From: Haloglomus halophilum
GTDB taxonomy: Archaea > Halobacteriota > Halobacteria > Halobacteriales > Haloarculaceae
NCBI RefSeq assembly: GCF_024298885.1
Contig: NZ_CP101166.1
Span: 1,922,001-1,986,000, forward strand
Direction of reading: 5' to 3'
Length of the DNA: 64,000 nucleotides
The translations under genes were made by a program, and so were the position numbers. The notes beneath the pieces are model-generated. The model did no database searches. It worked only from the letters and a program-made list of their open reading frames with translations, and was not told where the DNA came from. Below are positions 48,438 to 57,448 of the stretch, in pieces. Position 1 is the first letter of the stretch, and each line of letters opens with the position of its first letter.

Positions 48438-50723
48438 AAACCCGAATCAGAACTCCACGACCCCGGAACGACCACCCGCGAACGCGAGTTCGAGCACGTA
48501 GAGCCGCCCATCGGCTGGGACGGCCGGACGCTCCAGGAGATGCTCGACGAGAGCGAGCAGCTCCTCGAGGAGACGGGCCGCTACCAGGGCCTCGACGAAC
48601 TCGAGTTCAAAGCGGAGCAGCCGTTCAAGTACGAGCAGATGTACTCACGGCTCCGGGGGGCGCTCGTCTCGGCCCGTGAGACGGCCCTGCACGTGAGTGC
48701 GTCACCCATCGTGCGCGAGATCGGGGAGCTGTGCTTCCAGATCTACACGCCCGAGGGCGACTCGGTGGCCGTCTCGACCGGTATCATCGTCCACGTTCAC
48801 ACGGGGTCGCTCGCGATCAAGTACATGATCGAGGAGGGGTACGAGACGAACCGTGGTATCCAGCCCGGGGACGTGTTCTGTAACAACGACAACGACCTCG
48901 GCAACGTCCACACCACGGACGTTCACACCTTCGTCCCCATCTTCTACGATGGGGAGCTGGTGGCGTGGGCGGATGGTGTCACCCACGAGATCGACATCGG
49001 CGGGATGACCCGCGGCCACGACCAGATCGCCTCGACGAACCGGCACGAGGACGGGCTGTACGCCACGTGTGAGAAGATCGGGGAGGACGACAAGCTGTAT
49101 CAGGACTGGCGGGACCGCGGGCAGCGCGGCGTGCGGACGCCGATGTACTGGGACCTCGACGAGAAGTGCCGGCTCGCGGGCTGTCACATGATCCGCGAGG
49201 CGATCCACGAGATGATCGACGAGGTCGGCGTGGACACGTTCAAGCAGTTCCTCTACGAGGCCGTCGAGGAGGGCCGACAGATCATGGAATCCCGGGTGCA
49301 GGAACGGCTCTTCCCCGGGACGTACCGCGAGGCCAGCTTCCTCCCCATCCAGTGGGCGGACAAGGCCTGGCAGCCCGGCGCCCAGCAGAACATGATGAAC
49401 CACCTCCCCGTCGAGATCACGGTCGATGGGGAGGGCGGGGTGGAACTGGACATGGAGGGGGCCACGCCCCCTGGTCCACACCCGTTCAACTGCGCCGAGG
49501 GCTCGATGGCGGGGGCACTCTGGGTGTCGCTGACCCAGTGTCTGCTCCACGACGGGAAGGTGAACGACGGGGCCCACTACGCGGTGGACACCAACTACCC
49601 GGAGGGGACGGTGGTGAACCCACAGGACCCTGAGCTTTCCTACCACAGCCCCTGGGGGACCATCTTCCCCACCTACCAGGGTGTCTGGAAATGCATCTCG
49701 CGTGGCTTCTTCTCGCGGGGGTTCCGCGAGGAGGTTGTCACGGGCTATGGGGAGCCGTCGGACGCCATCCAGGGCGGCGGGAAGCTGATGGACTCGCTGG
49801 CCGAGGCCATCCCGGACGCGCTGGGTGACTACTTCCCGGTGGGGTCGTTCGACTTCTCGTGCCAGGGCCTGGGTGCTTCGGCCTGCCGCGATGGCCTGGA
49901 CTACGGGTATGCGATGTTCAATCCGGAGGCCGACCTCGGCGACGTCGAGGAGTGGGAGCAGACCCAGTGGGGCCTCATCCAGCTGGGACGGAAGGTCAAG
50001 CCCAACACCGCGGGCCACGGCAAGTACCGCGGCGGCTCCGGCTGGGAGGGGCTCTACACCGTCATGGGTAGCGAGGACGTCTCGCTGTACTGCGTGAGTC
50101 TCCCGAGCGTCGCGTGGTGTACCTCGGGGATGTCCGGTGGCTACCCCCACGGTACTGGGTACTCCGTGCGCGCACACGACACGGACCTGGCCAGGCGGAC
50201 CGTCACGGACGAGCCGTACTCCATCGGGGACGACCGCCCGGGCGAACACCAGTTCGAGCAGGACATCGAGGCCGAGGAGTTCATCCGCGACCAGGACCCG
50301 ATGTTCTTCCCGGAGGAGTTCGAGAACTACGACCTGCTCCACTACAAGACCAGCGGTGGTCCGGGGTGGGGCGACCCGCTGGAGCGGCCGCCGGAGAAGC
50401 TGAAGGCGGACATCGAGGAGGACGTCTTCACGCCGGACATCGTCGAGGAGGTGTACGGCGTGGTCGGCGACTACGACGCGGAGAACCGTGAGTTCACGAT
50501 CGACGAGGAAGCGACCACGGAGCGACGTGCGGAGATCCGTGAGGAGCGAGCCGAGCGGACCCAGTCGTTCGAGGAGTTCTTCGAGGAGGAGCAGGCCCGC
50601 GTGAAGCAGAGCGACTGGAACGATGGCGTCCAGTGGATGTACGAGGGCGTCTTCGAGACGAGCGAGGAATGGGCTCAGGACTTCCGCGAGTTCTGGGACC
50701 TCGGCGACGGGTACTCCCCCTAG
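48432..50723 (+). CDS. acetone carboxylase alpha subunit-like protein (HyuB family), copy 2
   Basis: 763 residues from the ATG at 48432, fixed by identity with copy 1 (both begin MSKPESELHDPGTTTREREF). The first about 55 codons and the last about 80 codons are almost identical to copy 1 even at the DNA level. In between, differences cluster, for example ELEFKAEQPF versus ELELKENDPF, WGTIFPTYQGVWKCISRGFF versus WLTIFPTYLAVSKCLSNGFF, and LYCVSLPSVAWCTSGMSGGY versus LYALSIPTVTWSSAGMSGGY. All HyuB motifs are kept, so it should be functional. It probably exchanges with copy 1 in a complex with the same beta and gamma subunits, changing the substrate range (inference). Confidence 0.8.
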   Translation: MSKPESELHDPGTTTREREFEHVEPPIGWDGRTLQEMLDESEQLLEETGRYQGLDELEFKAEQPFKYEQMYSRLRGALVSARETALHVSASPIVREIGELCFQIYTPEGDSVAVSTGIIVHVHTGSLAIKYMIEEGYETNRGIQPGDVFCNNDNDLGNVHTTDVHTFVPIFYDGELVAWADGVTHEIDIGGMTRGHDQIASTNRHEDGLYATCEKIGEDDKLYQDWRDRGQRGVRTPMYWDLDEKCRLAGCHMIREAIHEMIDEVGVDTFKQFLYEAVEEGRQIMESRVQERLFPGTYREASFLPIQWADKAWQPGAQQNMMNHLPVEITVDGEGGVELDMEGATPPGPHPFNCAEGSMAGALWVSLTQCLLHDGKVNDGAHYAVDTNYPEGTVVNPQDPELSYHSPWGTIFPTYQGVWKCISRGFFSRGFREEVVTGYGEPSDAIQGGGKLMDSLAEAIPDALGDYFPVGSFDFSCQGLGASACRDGLDYGYAMFNPEADLGDVEEWEQTQWGLIQLGRKVKPNTAGHGKYRGGSGWEGLYTVMGSEDVSLYCVSLPSVAWCTSGMSGGYPHGTGYSVRAHDTDLARRTVTDEPYSIGDDRPGEHQFEQDIEAEEFIRDQDPMFFPEEFENYDLLHYKTSGGPGWGDPLERPPEKLKADIEEDVFTPDIVEEVYGVVGDYDAENREFTIDEEATTERRAEIREERAERTQSFEEFFEEEQARVKQSDWNDGVQWMYEGVFETSEEWAQDFREFWDLGDGYSP

Positions 50724-50774
50724 TGACCGCGGACCGACAGCTGCCCTCTGCTCCTGAATGGCTTGAGGTACGGT

Positions 50775-50784
50775 AACTTTTTAC
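50775..50784 (+). promoter_or_regulatory. TATA box of the first CoA ligase gene of the island
   Basis: AACTTTTTAC centred about 28 bases before the ATG at 50808, so the transcript would be leaderless. Confidence 0.45.
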
Positions 50785-50807
50785 AAGACGGAGTACAAGG
50801 ACGTTCC

Positions 50808-52427
50808 ATGCCGGCCGAAAGCGGCAGTACCACCAGTCGCCACGGTAGCATCGAGCAGACGGGTACGGCGACGACGCTCACGGACGCGCTCGTCGACAGC
50901 CTCGACCGGTTCGCCGACCGGACCGCGATCAGCGTCGACGGCGAGGAGTTCACCTATCGGGAGCTCGACGAACGGTCGAACGCGGTGGCGAACGCGCTGG
51001 TCGCACGGGGGGTCGAACCCGGCGACCGCGTCGCGCTGATGATGTCGAACTGCCTCGGCTACGTCGTCGCGGACCTGGCCCTGCTGAAGACGGGCGCGGT
51101 GAAACTCCCGCTCAACGACATGCTGACCGAGGACGAGTTCGAGTACATGCTCCGTGACTCCGGGGCCGGCACCGTCATCTCGGGGGCGGATTTCACGGAC
51201 ACGCTGGCGTCGCTGGTCGACGCCGTCGACACCGTCGAGCGCGGGTTCGTCATCGACACCGAACACGACCGGTTCGACTCGCTCGCCGACCTGGAGGCCG
51301 AGGGCGACAGCGCGACCGCGCCGGACGTGACCGTGCGGCCCGAGGACCCGTCCGGCCACTTCTACACCGGCGGCACCACCGGCGACCCGAAGGGCGTCGT
51401 CCACTCGCACGACAACTTCCTCCAGAACATGTACGCCCACATCACGGAACTGGGCCTGACGGGGAACGATACGCTGCTCCTGATGACGCCGCTTCCCCAC
51501 TCGGCCGGGGCGTTCCTGTGGGCCGCCCTGCTCGTCGGCGCGAAGTCGGTCATCCGGCCCGGGTTCGACCCCGGGCAGGCACTGGCTGACATCGAGGAGC
51601 ACGACGTGACGTGGACGTTCCTCGTCCCGACGATGATCTACACGGTGCTGGACCACCCAGACCTCGAGACGACGGACACGTCGTCGCTGGAGACGCTGGT
51701 CTACGGCGCCGCGCCGATGACGCCGGCCCGCCTCCGTGAGGGAATCGACGAGTTCGGAACCGTGTTCACCCAGTTCTACGGGCAGACCGAGGTGCCGAAC
51801 ATCATCACCGTCCTCGGGAAGGAGGAGCACCGCATCGCCATCGAGGAGGGTGAGGAGCAACGCCTCGGCTCTGCCGGCCAGCCCGCGCTGATGGCGGACG
51901 TGAAGATCGTCGACACGGAGACCGGCGAGCGCCAGCCGCCCGGCGCCGAGGGTGAAATCATGGCGACCGCGCCGTACGTGATGGACGAGTACTGGCAGCT
52001 GCCCGAGAAGACCGCCGAGACCGTCGAGGACGGCTGGGTCCACACCGGCGACGTCGGCAAGCGCGACGAGGACGGCTACGTCTACCTGCTCGACCGGAAG
52101 AGCAACATGATCATCTCCGGCGGGATGAACGTCTACAGCACCGATGTCGAGGACGTGCTGGTCACGCACGAGGGCGTCTCGCAGGTCGCCGTCATCGGGG
52201 TCCCCGACGAGAAGTGGGGTGAGGCGGTGACCGCCATCGTCGTTCCGGAGGACGAGTCGGTCACGACCGAGGAGATCCACGCGTTCGCCGACGAGGAGCT
52301 CGCGGACTACAAGCGCCCCAAACACGTCGAGTTCCGCGACGAACTGCCCCAGACCCCGTACGGCAAGATCGACAAGAAGGCGCTCCGGGAGCCGTTCTGG
52401 GAGGACTCCGACCGGGAGATTAACTGA
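50808..52427 (+). CDS. acyl-CoA ligase (AMP-forming), candidate 3-oxo-acid activating enzyme
   Basis: 539 residues from the ATG at 50808 (MPAESGSTTSRHGSIEQTGT); TATA spacing supports it over an upstream TTG. Motifs: P-loop YTGGTTGDPKGVVHSH (about 185; Gly in place of the common Ser), FYGQTEVPN (about 323), HTGDVGKRDEDGYVYLLDRK (about 412-431), GGMNVYSTDVED and the catalytic Lys in PQTPYGKIDKKALRE (about 520). It converts a carboxylic acid to its CoA ester. Directly behind a ketone-carboxylase-like cluster the logical substrate is the 3-oxo acid product (acetoacetate-like), but that is inference. Confidence 0.87.
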   Translation: MPAESGSTTSRHGSIEQTGTATTLTDALVDSLDRFADRTAISVDGEEFTYRELDERSNAVANALVARGVEPGDRVALMMSNCLGYVVADLALLKTGAVKLPLNDMLTEDEFEYMLRDSGAGTVISGADFTDTLASLVDAVDTVERGFVIDTEHDRFDSLADLEAEGDSATAPDVTVRPEDPSGHFYTGGTTGDPKGVVHSHDNFLQNMYAHITELGLTGNDTLLLMTPLPHSAGAFLWAALLVGAKSVIRPGFDPGQALADIEEHDVTWTFLVPTMIYTVLDHPDLETTDTSSLETLVYGAAPMTPARLREGIDEFGTVFTQFYGQTEVPNIITVLGKEEHRIAIEEGEEQRLGSAGQPALMADVKIVDTETGERQPPGAEGEIMATAPYVMDEYWQLPEKTAETVEDGWVHTGDVGKRDEDGYVYLLDRKSNMIISGGMNVYSTDVEDVLVTHEGVSQVAVIGVPDEKWGEAVTAIVVPEDESVTTEEIHAFADEELADYKRPKHVEFRDELPQTPYGKIDKKALREPFWEDSDREIN

Positions 52428-52571
52428 GCGCGACGACCGCCGGTCTCGACGCGTCGGGACCCGATTCGCGGGGGAAACCGTTAACTACTCGCATGGACTG
52501 ACCTGACACGATGGTTGCACCGACGCGCGCCGGTCGCCGGACCCGCGCCCGACCACCTGTGCCATGGACCG

Positions 52572-54158
52572 ATGAGCCAAGTCGTATCTGACCAGCACGA
52601 GACCCTCGTCACGCTTCTCGCCGACCGGGCGGCCAGCATCGGTGACGGTACGCTCGTCCACACCGCCGACCGGACGTACAGCTATCGGGAACTCGACCGA
52701 CAGTCCAACGCCATCGCGAACGCCCTCGTCGACCGGGGCATCGAGCCGGGCGACCGTATCTGTACCTTCCTCGAGAACAGTCCCGAGTACCTCGCCGTCT
52801 GGTTCGGCATCGCCAAGGCCGGGGCGGTCATGGTCCCGCTGAACACCGACCTCCACGGCGAGGGGCTGGCGTACGTCCTGCGTGACTCCACGGCGACGAC
52901 GATCTTCATCGACGACGCGACCCGGGAGCACTACGAGACGGTTCGCGGTGACGACAACCACGTCGAGACGGAGTTCCTGCTGGGCGAGGCTCCCCCACGC
53001 TCGTCGTACCGGCCGTTCGAGGCTCTGCTGGACGCCGAGCAGGCCATGGGACCGAGTCGGTCTCCCCGCGGCTCGGATCCGATGTCCATCATCTACACGA
53101 GCGGGACCACCGGCGAGCCGAAGGGCGTCGTCCTCCCGCACTACTCCTACATCACCACCGGAAGCGTGTTCGCGGATATGGTGCTGTCCTCGGGCCGGGA
53201 CGACCGTGCGTTCACGACGCTTCCCCTCTCTCACGCCAATGCCCAGCAGACGACCGTTCCGGGGGCGATTCTCGCGAAGACGGATTTCGCCCTGTACGAG
53301 GAGTTCGATCCGGACCGCTTCTGGGACCAGATTCGGCGCCACGACGCGACGGTGTTCAACTACATCGGGACGATGATCACCAACCTCCACAACACCGAGG
53401 CGAAACCGGACGATGCCGACAATCCCGCGGTGTACGGCGTCGGTGCCAACGCTCCGCCAGGTGTTTTCGACTCGTTCGAACCCCGCTTCGATGTCCAGCT
53501 GGTCGAAGGGTACGGGCTCACCGAGACCGCGACCATCGCGGCGATCAACCCCGTCGACGCCCCGCGCCGCGGGAGTATCGGGAAACCCCTCCCGCACACG
53601 GAGATGGAGATCGTCGACGAAGAGGACCGTCCGCTATCCCCCGGTGAGGAGGGTGAGATCGTCGTCCGGCCCCTCGAGCCGAACGTGTTCATGCTGGGCT
53701 ATCACAACCGGCCCGAGGAGACCGTCGACGCGTGGCAGAACCTCTGGTTCCACACCGGCGATATCGGCTACAAGGACGAGGACGGCTACGTCTACTTCGT
53801 CGACCGGAAGGCGTACGCCATCCAGCAGCCTGGTGGGAACATCTCCTCCTACGAGGTCGAGAGCGTCCTCAGTGACCACCCCGACCTGAAGGAGGCCGCG
53901 GTGTTCGGCGTTCCGGACGACCGGGGTTCCGAGGCCGTCAAGGCGGTCGTCGTCCCGAAATCGGGGGCGACGCCGACACCCGTCGACATCGTCGATTACT
54001 GCGACGGCAAGCTCGCCTACTTCAAGGTCCCGCGGTACATCGACATCCGGGACGAGCTCCCGAAGACGGCAACCGAGCGCGTGAAGAAGTACGAGCTGAT
54101 GGCAGAGGGTAACGACGGGGTCTGGGACCGCGAGAGCGGCTACGAACTCAAGCGGTGA
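52572..54158 (+). CDS. acyl-CoA ligase (AMP-forming), second of the island
   Basis: 528 residues from the ATG at 52572 (MSQVVSDQHETLVTLLADRA). Motifs: P-loop YTSGTTGEPKGVVLPH (about 174), YGLTETATIAAINP (about 313), HTGDIGYKDEDGYVYFVDRK (about 395), and the segment AIQQPGGNISSYEVESVLSD (about 416), where the usual IKSGG-type hinge is AIQQPGG. The catalytic region near the C-terminus reads ELPKTATERVKKYELM: the position normally occupied by GK(V/I) is ERV, as seen in CaiC/crotonobetaine-CoA-ligase-like relatives. The substrate is unknown; the pairing with the ligase upstream suggests two different acids are activated. Confidence 0.85.
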   Translation: MSQVVSDQHETLVTLLADRAASIGDGTLVHTADRTYSYRELDRQSNAIANALVDRGIEPGDRICTFLENSPEYLAVWFGIAKAGAVMVPLNTDLHGEGLAYVLRDSTATTIFIDDATREHYETVRGDDNHVETEFLLGEAPPRSSYRPFEALLDAEQAMGPSRSPRGSDPMSIIYTSGTTGEPKGVVLPHYSYITTGSVFADMVLSSGRDDRAFTTLPLSHANAQQTTVPGAILAKTDFALYEEFDPDRFWDQIRRHDATVFNYIGTMITNLHNTEAKPDDADNPAVYGVGANAPPGVFDSFEPRFDVQLVEGYGLTETATIAAINPVDAPRRGSIGKPLPHTEMEIVDEEDRPLSPGEEGEIVVRPLEPNVFMLGYHNRPEETVDAWQNLWFHTGDIGYKDEDGYVYFVDRKAYAIQQPGGNISSYEVESVLSDHPDLKEAAVFGVPDDRGSEAVKAVVVPKSGATPTPVDIVDYCDGKLAYFKVPRYIDIRDELPKTATERVKKYELMAEGNDGVWDRESGYELKR

Positions 54159-54279
54159 GGCGGCTTCAGCGACACTACCGGCCCCTCGTGACGAGGACGG
54201 TCCGTCCGGGGGGAGTGAACTGGTCGAGCGCCGACATGCCGAGAGGGGAAGTACCGTTATCTCCTCCACGACACGCCAA

Positions 54280-54288
54280 GATTTTTAC
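54280..54288 (+). promoter_or_regulatory. TATA box of the SCP2-like gene
   Basis: GATTTTTAC, about 43 bases before the ATG at 54327, implying a leader of some 15-20 bases. Confidence 0.4.
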
Positions 54289-54326
54289 TGGCCCCCGACA
54301 ATCGTTCGCGTGGCGGTGACTGACAC

Positions 54327-54746
54327 ATGGCGAAGACATTCCCAAGCGACGAATGGTTCGACGAACTGGGAGACCGACTGAACGCGAACGAGACCTACGC
54401 CGAGCAGGCCGAAGGCTGGGGAGTCGACTTCGACGGTGACTTCATCTTCACCATCGAGGCTGGCGATGGGCTCCCGGAGACCTACCACTACTTCATCGGC
54501 CTCGAGGACGGCGACTGCACTGGGACTCATCCGGTCGACAACCCGGCCGAGGTCGAGAACGGCTTCGAGCTCTCCGGCCCGTACGGGAACTGGCAGTCCC
54601 TCGTCCGCGGCGAGATGGGCGCCATCGAGGGTATCATGGGTGGCGATTTCGAGCTGGACGGGAGTATGAACACCTTGCTCAAATACCAGGACGCCGCGAC
54701 GACGTTCGTGGAGTCCTGCTCGGATATCGAGACGGAATTCGCGTGA
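54327..54746 (+). CDS. SCP2 sterol-binding-domain-like protein
   Basis: 139 residues (MAKTFPSDEWFDELGDRLNA...). The layout of an N-terminal helix, a five-stranded sheet (GVDFDGDFIFTIEAGDG) and the C-terminal segment with ESLVRGEMGAIEGIMGGDFE (as WQSLVRGEMGAIEGIMGGDF) and LDGSMNTLLKYQDAATTFVE is that of SCP2-like lipid or acyl-CoA binding proteins. Haloarchaea lack sterols; small SCP2 proteins are thought to carry acyl-CoA or other hydrophobic ligands. It lies between the CoA ligases and the five-gene carboxylase operon, so it may handle the same intermediates (inference). Confidence 0.78.
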   Translation: MAKTFPSDEWFDELGDRLNANETYAEQAEGWGVDFDGDFIFTIEAGDGLPETYHYFIGLEDGDCTGTHPVDNPAEVENGFELSGPYGNWQSLVRGEMGAIEGIMGGDFELDGSMNTLLKYQDAATTFVESCSDIETEFA

Positions 54747-55094
54747 AACTGCCTGCCGGGGCCCCTGACGCTCAGGTCGGCGTCTCCGCCGGTCATGGTG
54801 AGTCGTCTCGCGATGTCTGAGCGGTGTATGTGGGCCTCGGAGGCACCTCGGCTGCCTCTGCGCTATTTATATATGGGGCGTTTTTAAGCGGCTCCTATGG
54901 AAAAATATAATAAACTCTCTTTCAAACAGCTGCCTGCATGCGGACCAGTACCAACCCTCTCGCGGTATGGCGGACCGTGAGACGAGCCGGCGCCGGCGCG
55001 AGGGGATGAGTCGGTGACCTGACGGTCAGCCCCGCGACGGACGTCTGAAGACCGGAGAGTACCGGGATGATGAACAGCAGACACGAACTCACAG
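54747..55094 (+). promoter_or_regulatory. promoter and long leader of the acetophenone-carboxylase-like operon
   Basis: 348 bases with no annotated gene. A strong TATA element TATTTATATATGG lies at 54864-54876, followed by TTTTTAAGCGG (54881-54891). The predicted transcript start near 54896-54900 is about 195 bases before the operon start. The first bases of the transcript would be ATGGAAAAATATAATAAAC: an ATG at 54896 opens a 27-codon frame to 54979. Whether this is a leader peptide or a coincidence is undecided. Confidence 0.45.
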
Positions 55095-57029
55095 ATGGAA
55101 ACGACAATCGACATCGACACAGGCGGAACGTTCACGGACGGCACCGTCAGGCGCGGTGACGAGGTATGGACGCTCAAGACGTCCACGACACCACATGACC
55201 TGACGGTCTGCTTCTCCGATATCATCGAACAGGCGGCCGCCCTGTTCGAAGAAGAACCACGGGAGTTGCTCACGACGGTCGACTGCATCCGATACTCGAC
55301 TACTATCGGTACCAACGCGGTCATCGAGCGTGAGGGGGCGAACGTGGGGGTTCTGACCCCCCGGACATCTCTCGGCCAGCTCGAGAGCTACGACGCTTCT
55401 CTCGTGGACGATATCCTCGAACAGGGAGCCCAGCGGGAGCTGGCGAGCGCCTCTGACTCCCGACAGACAGCGAAGCGGTACAACGACCTGGCCGAGGAGT
55501 TGAGCGACAACATCGTCGTCGGGATGGACTCACTGGATTCCGAACGGGCCATCCAGGACATCCTGCTGGACGAACAGCCCCAGCACTACCTGGGGAGCGT
55601 TCCGTTGCATCTCACTCACGAACTGACAAGCGACCCCGACGACCAGCGGCGCCTCAGGACGACGCTGGTCGACTCGTACCTGCACCCCTCGCTCGGGGAG
55701 TTCCTCTACCGGGCCGAGGACTTCCTGCGCGACCACGGGTACGACAACCCCCTGCTCGTCTTCTGTAACGACGGCGCCTCGACTCGGGTCGCCAAGACGA
55801 CGGCGTTACAGACCTACAACTCCGGCCCGTCCGCCGGCATCCAGGGGGCGGCCGAGATGGCGACCCTGTACGACGCATCGGACGCTGTCGCACTCGATAT
55901 CGGGGGGACGAGCGCCGACGTGGCACTCATCCGGGACGGTGCGGTCGCACGCGACGAGTTCGGGGAGGTCGAGGGCGTCGAGGTATCCTTCCCGATGCGC
56001 AAACTCTTCCCGGTCAGTGGCGGTGGCGGCACCGTCGCGAAGGTCGTCGATGACGGCCTCGAACTCGGACCCGAGAGTGCGGGGGCGAATCCGGGTCCGG
56101 CGTGTTACGGCCTCGGTGGCCGGCGGCCGACGGTCACCGACGCGGATGTCGTCTCGGGTATCATGACGCCCGGGTTCTTCGCGGGCGACGAGGTCTCGCT
56201 CGACGCCGACCGGGCCCGGAGCGTCATCGAGGAGCATATCGCCGAGCCGCTCGGGCTCACGCCCGAGGAGGCTGCACTCGAGATCCGCAACCGGCTCGAG
56301 GGACAGATCGGGTCGTTCATCCGCGAGAAGCTCTCCGACCGCGATATCGCTCCCGCCGAGGCGACGCTCGTCGTGTACGGGGGGGCCGGTCCGACCCACG
56401 CGTGTGGTGTCGCCCGCAATGCAGGCATCGAGCGTATCGTCGTCCCGTCGTATCCGTCGGTCTTCAGCGCGCACAGCGTCGGTTTCAGCGATGTCGTCCA
56501 CGACTACCACTTCCGCGCGGCGGAGCAGAACGACCTGGACGGGCTCTCGGACGAGGTCGGCCGCTTGCGACAGCGGGCCCGCCGCGACATGGAGGGCGAG
56601 GGCTTCGGAGCTGACGAGGTCGAACTGTCCTGGCACGTCAGCGGCGTCACCGGAACCGAGGCCACCGACCTCGGAGCCGTCGACCCGGCCGAGGCCGAAT
56701 CCGAACTGGCGGCGCGGCTCGACGACTACGATCAGGTCGTCCTGACGCTCACCGCGACCGCACAGCTCCCGACGAACACGTTCACCCCGCGACTGTCGAC
56801 CACGACCGAGCTGGAGCCGGCCAGCGAGAGCGACATCGCGTGGCAGACCGCCGATGGGCAGGCGACCGAACAGACTCCCGTCTTCGACTACCGGGAGATC
56901 CAGGGCCAGGCCTCGGCCGCGGGGCCAGCGGTGCTGCGTGACACCTCGACGACATACTCGATTCCCCCCGACTGGCGGTTCGAGATCAACGAGTACGGAC
57001 ACATGGTCATCACTGCGGAGGACAGCTAA
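55095..57029 (+). CDS. HyuA-family subunit of acetophenone-carboxylase-like complex (alpha type)
   Basis: 644 residues, about 70 kDa. Actin-like ATPase loops: TIDIDTGGTFTDGTVRRG (about 4-21) and LDIGGTSADVALIRDG (about 266-281), with the HyuA middle segment GGGGTVAKVVDDGLELGPES (about 312-331) and AGPTHACGVARNAG (about 431). It is shorter than the HyuA protein of the acetone-carboxylase-like set and of different sequence. Bacterial acetophenone carboxylase has two different HyuA-like chains that each consume ATP; this gene and the one at 57445 would be those two. The stop and the next start share the bases TAATG (57026-57030), so translation is coupled. Confidence 0.78.
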   Translation: METTIDIDTGGTFTDGTVRRGDEVWTLKTSTTPHDLTVCFSDIIEQAAALFEEEPRELLTTVDCIRYSTTIGTNAVIEREGANVGVLTPRTSLGQLESYDASLVDDILEQGAQRELASASDSRQTAKRYNDLAEELSDNIVVGMDSLDSERAIQDILLDEQPQHYLGSVPLHLTHELTSDPDDQRRLRTTLVDSYLHPSLGEFLYRAEDFLRDHGYDNPLLVFCNDGASTRVAKTTALQTYNSGPSAGIQGAAEMATLYDASDAVALDIGGTSADVALIRDGAVARDEFGEVEGVEVSFPMRKLFPVSGGGGTVAKVVDDGLELGPESAGANPGPACYGLGGRRPTVTDADVVSGIMTPGFFAGDEVSLDADRARSVIEEHIAEPLGLTPEEAALEIRNRLEGQIGSFIREKLSDRDIAPAEATLVVYGGAGPTHACGVARNAGIERIVVPSYPSVFSAHSVGFSDVVHDYHFRAAEQNDLDGLSDEVGRLRQRARRDMEGEGFGADEVELSWHVSGVTGTEATDLGAVDPAEAESELAARLDDYDQVVLTLTATAQLPTNTFTPRLSTTTELEPASESDIAWQTADGQATEQTPVFDYREIQGQASAAGPAVLRDTSTTYSIPPDWRFEINEYGHMVITAEDS

Positions 57030-57448
57030 TGGCACACAGCGAACACGGTACGAATCAGGGCGTACAGACCGACGGAATCGAGGCCGAGGTCGGGCTCGAC
57101 GAGCCCGCCGTCGTCCCGATCACGCCGTACCTCGGAATCGACCTCGACGTCGAGCAGTGGCGGTGCCGGCGTTGCGGCGAGGAACTCGACGACGCCACGG
57201 AGAACTACAAGCACGGGCTCCTCGTCAACGAGCGGGACCCGAGCGAGATCCACCGGCCGCTCATCGGTGACGAGTACGAGTACACCTACTCCCCGGACTC
57301 GGAGTGGTGTCGTATCCTGGAGTACTACTGCCCCGGTTGTGGGGCACAGGTGGAGACGGAGTACCTGCCCCCCGGGCATCCACCGACGAACGAGATCCAG
57401 CCGGACCTCGACTGGCTCCGTGAGCGCTACATGGAGGGAGACACATGA
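57029..57448 (+). CDS. acetone/acetophenone carboxylase gamma-like small zinc subunit
   Basis: 139 residues, about 15.6 kDa. Cysteines at 46, 49, 94, 101 and 104 (EQWRCRRCGEELDDATENYK and YYCPGCGAQVETEYLPPG) make a four-cysteine zinc site; the spacing of the two CxxC pairs and the block CGEELDDATENYKHG match the gamma subunits of this carboxylase family, including the larger relative at 47807. The gene overlaps the alpha-type gene by one base (TAATG) and the second HyuA gene by four (ATGA), so subunit ratio is probably set by coupled translation. Confidence 0.8.
   Translation: MAHSEHGTNQGVQTDGIEAEVGLDEPAVVPITPYLGIDLDVEQWRCRRCGEELDDATENYKHGLLVNERDPSEIHRPLIGDEYEYTYSPDSEWCRILEYYCPGCGAQVETEYLPPGHPPTNEIQPDLDWLRERYMEGDT

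Noticed and set aside
45524-48511. Minus-strand open frame of 995 codons opposite the carboxylase alpha and gamma genes
   Set aside because: It mirrors the codon bias of the real plus-strand genes, has no recognisable domain, and a similar mirror frame exists opposite every long gene here.
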